From: Anomaloglossus baeobatrachus
Taxonomy: Eukaryota > Chordata > Amphibia > Anura > Aromobatidae
Assembly (NCBI RefSeq): GCF_048569485.1
Contig: NC_134358.1
Coordinates: 244,275,451 to 244,339,450, forward strand
Direction of reading: 5' to 3'
DNA length: 64,000 nt
Shown here piece by piece: positions 56,015-64,000 of the stretch. Within the stretch, counting starts at the first letter, position 1; every line of letters begins with the position of its first letter. Made by a program: the position numbers and the translations under genes. The notes below the pieces were generated by a model. That model searched no databases and was not told the origin of the DNA. It saw only the letters and a list, made by a program, of their open reading frames with translations.

Positions 56015-56490
56015 TTTGTTTTGTTTTCAGGAACACTGGTCCTGAAACTTGAAATCCAGCTTTATTTACTTATTTTTTGTATTTAAGAGTCTAAGTTTTA
56101 TTTTTCCACAAATATAGTTTTACATTATTTTATGTCTTTCTCCCCTTGAGGGACTTGTGTTCTTTTGACCACTTATACTATATACTGCAATACAATTGTG
56201 CTATTTTAAATTATATTGTCAGAGATTGACAACTGTATTTAAACTGTGGTGATCGCGGCTGTTATGGACAGATATCTGTTATTTACTGCAGACAACCTCT
56301 TCCCTGTATGGAGCAGGCATAGTTTCTGAGCTTGCTCCATATCTACACAACTTTACTGGGATGTACACGTACAGTAGGTTGCGCAAAAGGGTTACTGACT
56401 GCACTAAAAAGTATAAGCTCATCCCAGAAATAGATTAAAAAAAGCTAAAGTGGTGAAACAAAAAGTTGCTTCATGCTTGGCGGTCTAAAC
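56015..56490. other. Intron 3 sequence, no feature recognised
   Basis: AT-rich sequence between the DIRS copy and a mariner MITE. Nothing recognised. Confidence 0.45.
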
Positions 56491-56492
56491 TA

Positions 56493-57282
56493 CCGTATTT
56501 TTCAGACTATAAGACGCACTTTTTTTTCCCCCAAATGTTGGAGGAAAGTGGGGGGGGGGTGCGTCTTATAGTCTGAATGTGGCTGTGGTGAATGAGGGTG
56601 CTGCGATGGAGTGGGTCATCGGCGGCACGAGCAGGCTGTAGAAGCCTGCCGTGACAACGTGGGTCCGCTCATTTCATATGCACGCCCATCCTCCCGCCCA
56701 TCATCTCTCAGCGCTGAAGCCGGCGCTGAGGTGGGAGGGATGATCGGCGGGCGGTGCGCGCAGAATTAACAGCTGGCCTGCATGATCACTCCAGGCTGTA
56801 GTTGCCAGGGGTGATCATGTGCGGCTGTATTCACTGCCCCCGCGCATCATCATCAGCGCGGGGGGGCATTGAATATGTATACTCACCCGTCACCGTTGTC
56901 TGCAGCATCGCGATCTCCTGTCTGTGAGTATAAACTTTTTTTTTTTTTTTTTGTGTGCCACAGGATACAGGCCATAGAGCAGGATGTGGCCATATTCCAG
57001 GATGGATGGGGCTATATACCAGGATGGCGCTTTGTAGCAGGATGGGGGCTATACCATGATGGGGGTATATAGCAGGATGGGGTACATATACAAGGCAGGA
57101 GGATCATTACCAGGATGGGGTACCTTAGTAGAGAATTTGGGGACATTACCCCTTAACAGTGTCAGCAGCAGATCCTCGCTCTATAACAGTGTGTCATGAC
57201 CACATGTTATGCTTAAAATTTTATTTTCCCATTTTTCTTCCTCCTAAAAACCAGGGTGCGTCTTATAGTCCGAAAAATACGG
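56493..57282. mobile_element. Tc1/mariner-type element ending 42 bp before exon 4
   Basis: Ends CCGTATTTTTCAGACTATAA and TTATAGTCCGAAAAATACGG with TA at 56491-56492 and 57283-57284. Each terminal repeat also contains GTGCGTCTTATAGTC, which in addition recurs inverted at 56560-56574. The interior has CCAGGATGG/GCAGGATGGG repeats (56995-57120). No transposase. The short gap to the exon 4 acceptor leaves only the pyrimidine tract and a few bases, so any branch point further upstream would lie in the element. Confidence 0.88.
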
Positions 57283-57324
57283 TAATTCTAATTTTTATAA
57301 CTTTTTTTTTTTTTCTCTTTTAAG

Positions 57325-57421
57325 GAACCAAAAGTTGAGCAGGAAGCTCCCAAAGTTCCGGAAGCTAAACAGGGTCTATATGAGCTCGCCTCCTCCAATT
57401 TCAAGGATCACATATCTCAAG
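57325..57421 (+). CDS. TXNDC5: TXNDC5 exon 4: acidic linker and start of thioredoxin domain 2
   Basis: Encodes residues 146-177 and the first base of G178. [16 protein letters not shown] is a glutamate/proline/lysine-rich linker, fast-evolving as in other TXNDC5 proteins. [16 protein letters not shown] opens domain 2 and matches the remembered mammalian GLYELSASNFELHVAQ. The acceptor TTTTAAG follows a long T tract and the donor is G|GTACTT. Upstream intron phase 0, downstream phase 1. Confidence 0.95.
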
Positions 57422-58225
57422 GTACTTTATTGTGTTTTTGTATCAATTCAGTATAGAGAAACTGAAAATAAGAGGTCTTGCTGCTTCCCTATATATTTTA
57501 TAGCTAAAATGATTTCTGACCATGAACAGCTCTGTCATGTGGAACACAGTGAGAGGAGAAAGGGGAAAAAAACATACTGTAAAGCAACTGTGTCCAGATT
57601 TCTCCGTACAAATTGCATACATTATTAAATGTCTTTTCACCTGACAAGACAGGTGTAATTCCTGTGATTAATATATAATGCATATTGGCTATATAAACCC
57701 TTTTAAGAAAGCCAGTGTCTAATATATTAAAATTGAGTCAACTGAGAATTTATCTTAGGATTATGCAGCTATACGTTCAGATTTTAATGGCAAGTACACC
57801 AACATCTTCAAGTCCAAACAATCACATTAATGATGCTTGCAGTTTGTACAGTGAGATATGACAGAGCTGCTTTGAGAGATCACTGGTGTAGTGCATACTG
57901 TTTTATTACAATATGTTTGTTTATAGTATACTATCCTGGCAAACTAGTGCAGTATTTGCAGAATATTTTCAAATGGAACGAAATAGATCTTCTTTTGAGG
58001 GGGAAAAAACCACCTAGTGATACAGACTTTTGACTGACCAGACTTTTTAGTGCAGCTGCCATCTTTGATGCCGGATAACTGTAGTCCTGCCCTTAGTGGA
58101 AGAGGATAAAAAAATAAAATAAAGGGTTTCTTTACTCCCCCACCCTCCACCCCACATAATTGTACATATTGTGTTGCTAATGTGTGGTATTTGGGGAAAT
58201 GACAGTGAAACTGTTTGATTTGTAG
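57422..58225. other. TXNDC5 intron 4, no feature recognised
   Basis: 804-bp AT-rich intron, the shortest seen here and the only complete one free of recognisable mobile elements. It runs from GTACTT to the acceptor TTTGATTTGTAG at 58225. Confidence 0.6.
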
Positions 58226-58341
58226 GGAATCATTTCATCAAATTCTTTGCTCCTTGGTGTGGACACTGCAAATCCTTGGCTCCTGCGTGGGAACAGTTGG
58301 CGGCATCTTATCAAAGTTCAGATGAAGTAAAGATCGCGAAG
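58226..58341 (+). CDS. TXNDC5: TXNDC5 exon 5: active site of thioredoxin domain 2
   Basis: Encodes the last two bases of G178 and residues 179-216. [20 protein letters not shown] carries the second WCGHC redox site (W188-C192), wholly inside this exon unlike the first. [18 protein letters not shown] follows, close to mammalian WEQLALGLEHSETVKIGK. The donor is AAG|GTATGG, phase 0. The rest of domain 2, all of domain 3 and the C-terminal ER-retention tetrapeptide must lie beyond the window. Confidence 0.96.
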
Positions 58342-58591
58342 GTATGGACAGGATATCACTAGGGAGCAATCCTTTATCACTGGGTCCTTGAAGTGCTTGT
58401 TATGTATGCAGTCTATTGTTCTTGCTTGAATATAATATGCTTCAGATCACGGTCTTGATTTTATATTATAACCTTGCCGAACTGAAAGGGTTAACCACTT
58501 TTATTTATCTTCAAATATGTGCTGGAAACAGAATAATAAGTCCTCATAATACAGTATAAGATATCAGATTTGTTTCAGTTCCACCCCTTAA

Positions 58592-58929
58592 AGGAAACCT
58601 GTCACCAAGTTTCTGACACCTAATCTGAGAGCAGCAGAATCTAGAGACAGAGACCCTGATTGCAGCGATGTATCACTTACTGGGCTGTTTGGTATAATTT
58701 TGATAAAATCACTGTTTAATCAGCAGTAGATTATCATTAGAGGACTACTTGGCATGCTACCAGGTTGTCCAGCATATTCATGAGCTCTGTATACCCCGCC
58801 CCCACTACTGATCGGCTGCTTTCTATGTACACTGTATATGGGAAGGAAGCTGCCAATCAGTGTTGTGGGTAGGGTTTTAGAGCTCCACCTTCAAATAACT
58901 GCTAGAGCTGAAGCAGAGAAACAGTGATT
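58592..58929. mobile_element. Left half of a T2-MITE, cut by a DIRS insertion
   Basis: Begins AGGAAACCTGTCACCAAGTT after TTAA (58588-58591) and shows the family interior ('gagagcagcagaatc', 'gattttgataaaatcactg'-like). It stops at CAGAGAAACAGTGATT, where the DIRS terminal repeat begins. The right half is not in the window. Confidence 0.75.
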
Positions 58930-61064
58930 TTCTTTATCGTTCCTATGGGAGACCCAGACATTGGGTGTATAGCTTCTGCCTCCGGAGGACACACAAATTA
59001 CTACACTAAAAAGTGTAGCTTCTCCCTCTGAGCATATACACCCCCTGGATAACCAGATCTAGCCAGTTCATTGCTTTGTGTTCAGGAGGCATACATCCAC
59101 ACATGCAGTCTCATCTGATTTTTCATTTTTGGAAAGTTTTTGAAGAAAAGCGGGTCCAAGCCTGGACTCCCGGCATGTCCCTTCTCACCCCACTGTGTCG
59201 GCGGTGTTGTTAAGGTTGATTCCAAGGCTGGAGCCTTACATGCCGCGCTCCTTCACCATCCCTCGGGCTCTGGCTTGAAGTGGGAGCCAGCACGGTTCTC
59301 ATTGCTTTGCAGGAGGCCGGTCTCCATCCGCAGCCCTTCAGGATCCTGCTGGACGGAGCACTCATCCCCAGGAACCCTGCGTCTCAGCAAGCTAAGTATC
59401 TGAGACGTTTATATTCGGGGGGTCCCTTGTACTTTATTGTTGGGGAGAGTGTGCTGTGTAACTGTTCTGACATTTCCGGCAGGTTCTCTGGTTGTCGCCT
59501 GAGAACCGCGCCGATGGGGCCTGCGCGCCGGCCGCATCGCTTAAATTTAGGCCCCGGCTTTGCCAGAGGCCAACTTTCGATTTCACTACCCTTGCATGTC
59601 AATCATGCAGAGGGACAGTGCGGCTCCGCCCAGCGGCCGTTCGGCACAGGGGAGGGACACTCCTCTCTGAGAACATGTCCCCTCCCCTGTAAATCTCCTT
59701 GGCCCTCCAGATCCCGCTCTCAGAGCAGGTCCCGCCCCCTCTCCTCGCTCCGGCGCCATTTTATCAGCGTTTCTCTCTGCGATCGGCGCTGGCTGCAGCA
59801 TCCCTGCTAAGCTGCTTGGGGGTCCGGGCTGTGGGATCTGGAGGGCACACAAACGGTCTGGTAAGCCACAACCTCCGGTTGTGGACCTGCTTATATACTC
59901 TCTGGGGGTCATTCTGGCTCAGAGCCCCCACTTCAGCAGCATGTCTCACACGAGGAGCAAGGCTGTACTCTATATGCATTGCATGTAAACTCGTGCTGCC
60001 TGAACCGAGCACATATCCACATTGTGATGCCTGCTCTAACCTGACAATGCCTCAGCCTGGAATCGCACCCACAGTGGTCCCTCCGGCTGCTCCGGCTCCG
60101 GTGGCTGAACCCCCGGCTTGGGTAGAATCCTTCTCTAGGTCAATCTCCCAGTCTTTTGCCGACTCCATGGGACAGCTGTCCCGGACTTTGCTGAACATGC
60201 ATCAGCCCCCTTCTCAGGGCGCCTCTGCTGCTAGGGCTCTCTCAGTGGAGCTCACAGAGAATTCTTCTTCTGGTCCTAGACCCCGTCCTCCTAAGAGGAG
60301 ACGCAGGGCTCCCTCTCCTTCCTCGTCCCGTGGCTCTGATTCAAGAGCTGACTCGCAGGACGAGGAGGATGCCGTTACTGGGGGCTCGGAGGCTACCTCC
60401 ATGTGCCCAATTGATCTGTCCGAAAGTGACTCAGATGTTAGTGATTTGATTGCGTCCATTAATTCTGTACTGGACCTCAATCCGCTAGTATCAGAGGAGC
60501 AACCCTCTCTGGCAGAAAAGCACCAGTTTACCTTGCCTAAGAGGACAAGGAGTGTGTTCTTTTAACCACTCCAGTTTTCAGGCCACTGTGACCAAGCCTA
60601 GGGCCTGTCCTGACAAACGCTTCCCAAAGCGTGGTTCTGATGACCGTTTTCCCTTTCCACCTGAGGTGGTCAAGGAGTGGGCTCATTCACCAAAAGCCTA
60701 GACACCGGAGGGTCTACCATCAGCCCGGACCGTTGTGTCAGTGGCTGATGGCACCTCTCTTAAGGATTCCACTGACTGCCAGGTTGACCTTCTGGCCAAA
60801 TCTGTATATGAGGCGGCAGAGGCCTCGTTCTCCCCATCTTTTGCAGTGTGGTCTCTCAAAGCCATCTCTGCTTCTCTAGAGGAGATGCATTCCCTCACCA
60901 GGGAATCTATGCCCGAAATGGTTGCCTTAACTTCCCAAGCTTCAGCGTTTTCATCCTATGCCATGTCTGCCATGCTGGAGGCTTCTCACCGCACTGTGGT
61001 GGCTTCGGCTAATTCCCTCGCTATCCGCAGGATCTTGTGGCTTCGAGAGTGGAAGGCAGATGCT
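58930..61064 (+). mobile_element. Partial DIRS-type retrotransposon, diverged subfamily (fossil)
   Basis: The left terminal repeat TTCTTTATCGTTCCTATGGG and following CTTCTGCCTCCGGAGGACAC are clearly related to copies A and B but diverged. A gag-like region (about 59941-61060) aligns by eye with theirs. It stops inside gag at the C-rich array; no reverse transcriptase, recombinase or right repeat is visible. Broken and incomplete, older than copies A and B. Confidence 0.85.
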
Positions 61065-63160
61065 CTTCCCCCCCCCCCCCTCTGCTCTCCCCCCCCCCTC
61101 CTCTGCGCTCCCCCCCCCCTCCTCTGCGCTCCCCCCCCCCCCTCCTCTGCTCTCCCCACCCTCCTCTGCTCTCCCCCCTCCTCTGCTCTCCCCCCTCCTC
61201 TGCTCTCCCCCCTCCTCCGCTCTCCCCCCCTCCTCCGCTCTCCCCCCCTCCTCCGCTCTCCCCCCCTCCTCCGCTCTCCCCCCCTCCTCCGCTCTCCCCC
61301 CCTCCTCCGCTCTCCCCCCCTCCTCCGCTCTCCCCCCCTCCTCCGCTCTCCCCCCCTCCTCCGCTCTCCCCCCCTCCTCCGCTCTCCCCACCCTCCTCCG
61401 CTCTCCCCACCCTCCTCCGCTCTCCCCACCCTCCTCCGCTCTCCCCACCCTCCTCCGCTCTCCCCACCCTCCTCCGCTCTCCCCACCCTCCTCCGCTCTC
61501 CCCACCCTCCTCCGCTCTCCCCACCCTCCTCCGCTCTCCCCACCCTCCTCCGCTCTCCCCACCCTCCTCCGCTCTCCCCCCCTCCTCCGCTCTCCCCCCC
61601 TCCTCCGCTCTCCCCACCCTCCTCCGCTCTCCCCACCCTCCTCTGCTCTCCCCACCCTCCTCTGCTCTCCCCACCCTCCCCTGCTCTCCCCACCCTCCTC
61701 TGCTCTCCCCACCCTCCTCTGCTCTCCCCACCCTCCTCTGCTCTCCCCACCCTCCTCTGCTCTCCCCACCCTCCTCTGCTCTCCCCACCCTCCTCTGCTC
61801 TCCCCACCCTCCTCTGCTCTCCCCACCCTCCTCTGCTCTCCCCACCCTCCTCTGCTCTCCCCACCCTCCTCTGCTCTCCCCACCCTCCTCTGCTCTCCCC
61901 ACCCTCCTCTGCTCTCCCCCCCCTCCTCTGCTCTCCCCCCCCCCTCCTCTGCTCTCCCCCCCCCCCTCCTCTGCTCTCCCCCCCCCTCCTCTGCTCTCCC
62001 CCCCCCTCCTCTGCTCTCCCCCCCCCTCCTCCGCTCACCCCCCCCCTCCTCCGCTCACCCCCCCTCCTCCGCTCACCCCCCCTCCTCCGCTCACCCCCCC
62101 TCCTCCGCTCACCCCCCCTCCTCTGCTCACCCCCCCTCCTCTGCTCACCCCCCCTCCTCTGCTCACCCCCCCTCCTCTGCTCACCCCCCCTCCTCTGCTC
62201 ACCCCCCCTCCTCTGCTCACCCCCCCTCCTCTGCTCACCCCCCCTCCTCTGCTCACCCCCCCTCCTCTGCTCACCCCCCCTCCTCTGCTCACCCCCCCTC
62301 CTCTGCTCACCCCCCCTCCTCTGCTCACCCCCCCTCCTCTGCTCACCCCCCCTCCTCTGCTCTCCCCCCCTCCTCCTCTGCGCTCCCCCCCTCCTCCTCT
62401 GCTCTCCCCCCCTCCTCCTCTGCTCTTCCCCACCCCCCCTCTGCTCTCCCCCCCCCCTCTGCTCTCCCCCCCCCTCTGCTCTCCCCCCCCCCCCTCTGCT
62501 CTCCCCCCTCCCCCCTCTGCTCTCCCCCTCCCCCCTCTGCTCTCCCCCCCCCCCCTCTGCTCTCCCCCCCCCCCCCTCTGCTCTTCCCCCCCCCCCCTCT
62601 GCTCTTCCCCCCCCCCCCTCTGCTCTTCCCCCCCCCCCCCTCTGCACTTCCCCCCCCCCCTCTGCTCTTCCCCCCCCTCTGCTCTTCCCCCCCCCCCCTC
62701 TGCTCTTCCCCACCCCCTCTGCTCTTCCCCCCCCCCCCCCCTCTGCTCTTCCCCACCCCCTCTGCTCTTCCCCCCCCCCCCCCTCTGCTCTTCCCCCCCC
62801 CCCCTCTGCTCTTCCCCCCCCCCCCTCTGCTCTTCCCCCCCCCCCTCTCCCCCCCCCTCTGCTCTTCCCCCCCCCCCCTCTGCTCTTCCCCCCCCCCCTC
62901 TGCTCTTCCCCCCCCCCCCCTCTGCTCTTCCCCCCCCCCCCCTCTGCTCTTCCCCCCCCCCCCCCTCTGCTCTTCCCCCCCCCCCCCCCCCTCTGCTCTT
63001 CCCCCCCCCCCCCCCCCTCTGCTCTTCCCCCCCCCCCCCCCTCTGCTCTTCCCCCCCCCCCCCCCCTCTGCTCTTCCCCCCCCCCCCCCTCTGCTCTCCC
63101 CCCCCCCCCCCCCCCTCTGCTCTTCCCCCCCCCCCCTCCCTGCTCTCCACACCCCCCTCT
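61065..63160. repeat. 2.1-kb C/T-rich array, unit about 18 bp, with long C runs
   Basis: Units of CCTCCTC(C/T)GCTCTCCCC(A/C)C on the left change to CCTCTGCTCACCCCCC (about 62030-62350) and then to CCTCTGCTCTTCCCC followed by C runs of 8-16 (62400-63130). On the minus strand it is an array of G runs. Open frames of 290-840 residues in four or more frames on both strands are artefacts. It begins abruptly within a DIRS gag region. Confidence 0.93.
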
Positions 63161-63662
63161 GCTCTCACCCGACGTCCTCTTACCTGTCTTCAGCGGCCCG
63201 ATCACATCTGCCTCCATCGCTGGGTCCTTCCTGGGCATTCTGCTGATCTGCCTGCTGCTCCTGTAAAGCTGTCCATCTCTCTGCCATCTGTTCCTCTGCA
63301 ACTCTTCTGGTCAGTAATCCTCTGGGTACTGTGAGTATAACTTTTTTTTTTTTTTTTTCTGTATCCCCTGTCCATTTTTACACCTCATCCGTCCGTGCGT
63401 CCCACCAAGCGCTGATCAGGGATGCACATAACGGATCGGCATCCCTGCTCAATTTTTGGCGTGACTTTTTTCCGTTTCTGCAACGCTTTTTGTATCCCAT
63501 CCGTCCGTGCGTCCCGCCAAGGGCTGATCAGGGATGCACATAACGTATCTGCATCCATGGTCAATTTTTGGCGTGACTTTTTTTTTTTACATATCCCCGA
63601 CGCTTTTTTTTATCGCATCCGACCGTGCGTCCTGCAGCGGCCGATCAGTGCACTGCGTCTGT
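63161..63662. repeat. C/T-rich spacer and about three 118-bp tandem units
   Basis: 63161-63350 is C/T-rich with no clear content, followed by a T run. From about 63366 a unit containing CATCCGTCCGTGCGTCCC and GCTGATCAGGGATGCACATA is repeated at about 63485 and, more diverged, at 63616. It links the array to the 394-bp family. Confidence 0.75.
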
Positions 63663-64000
63663 GCGTTTGAAAAGTCAAATGGCGCTCCTTCTCTTTTGAG
63701 CCCCGCCATTTGCCCAAAAAATTACTTTCCACCACATATGAGGTATCTGCGTACTCAGGAAAAATTGCACAATACATTTTATGGTGCATTTTTTCCTGAT
63801 AGCCTTGTGAAAAAAAAAGCTACCTAGTTGAAGCAACCGTTTTGTGGTAATAAAAATTTTTTTTCTTTTCACGGCTCAACGCTATAAACTTCTGTGAAGC
63901 CCCCAGGGGTTCAAACTGCTCACCAGAAAAATTATTTGAGGGCTCTAGTTTCCAAAATGGGGTCACTTGTGGGGGAGCTCCATTGGTTAGGCACCTCAGG
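63663..64000. repeat. Start of a 394-bp-repeat block, relative of 5508-7310
   Basis: AAATGGCGCTCCTTCTCTTT, CCACATATGAGGTATCTGCG and GGGGGAGCTCCATTGGTTAG are the same words, in the same order and orientation, as in the repeat at 5508-7310. It suggests that a second copy of the big TTAA element begins somewhere left of here and continues past the window. Confidence 0.88.

Noticed and set aside
60735-63334. Proline/serine/leucine-rich and Gly/Glu/Arg-rich frames up to 843 residues
   Set aside because: Created by the 18-bp C/T array, open in nearly all frames on both strands. The first part of one merely reads a DIRS gag remnant.

Overview
This is vertebrate nuclear DNA, most likely from a frog or another amphibian. 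The only host gene recognised is the 5' half of TXNDC5 (ERp46, an endoplasmic-reticulum protein disulfide isomerase) on the + strand. Five exons are visible: 24592-24767, 39799-39948, 47495-47603, 57325-57421 and 58226-58341. Together they encode residues 1-216, which is the signal peptide, thioredoxin domain 1, the acidic linker and the start of thioredoxin domain 2. All splice sites are GT-AG and the phases agree across every junction. The rest of the gene lies beyond the window. The amphibian assignment rests on the repeats: TTAA-flanked T2/Kolobok-type MITEs with TTAAAGG ends, abundant DIRS retrotransposons, Tc1 elements, and many palindromic MITEs with TAA or TTA target duplications.

Layout. 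Positions 1-24300 are intergenic and almost entirely repeats. They include a three-level nest of DNA elements (3200-9153), a decayed Tc1 carrying a small retro-insertion (9432-11385), Ty3/gypsy fossils (11395-12215 and 14840-16860), a Tc1 element with an apparently intact 343-residue transposase (12268-13864), a hAT element with a perfect 8-bp duplication swollen by a minisatellite (18982-21374), and a satellite of about 175 bp per unit (23130-24310) that ends about 280 bp before the TXNDC5 start codon. Intron 1 (15.0 kb) holds a nest of four MITEs including an 823-bp palindrome, a whole-looking DIRS element (28320-33545), a hexamer microsatellite, and a small retroelement (38561-39110) carrying a textbook type I hammerhead ribozyme. 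Introns 2 and 3 each hold a near-identical 5.8-kb DIRS copy in the same orientation (40229-46031 and 50130-56014), so exon 3 lies between two long direct repeats. Intron 5 starts with half a T2-MITE cut by a fourth, partial DIRS, which runs into a 2.1-kb C-rich array and then into the 394-bp-repeat family also present at 5.5-7.3 kb.

The most interesting signal is the pair of short insertions (10720-11190 and 38561-39110). Both have exact 12-13 bp target duplications, both contain an inverted plus a forward copy of their unit, and both contain a hammerhead-type motif. The one at 38930-38975 has every core residue of a type I hammerhead and a long extended stem I. This architecture resembles Penelope-like or retrozyme-like non-autonomous retroelements.

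Limits: everything here was read by eye, without alignment or database search. Superfamily names for MITEs rest on target-site duplications and terminal motifs. Percent identities were not calculated.
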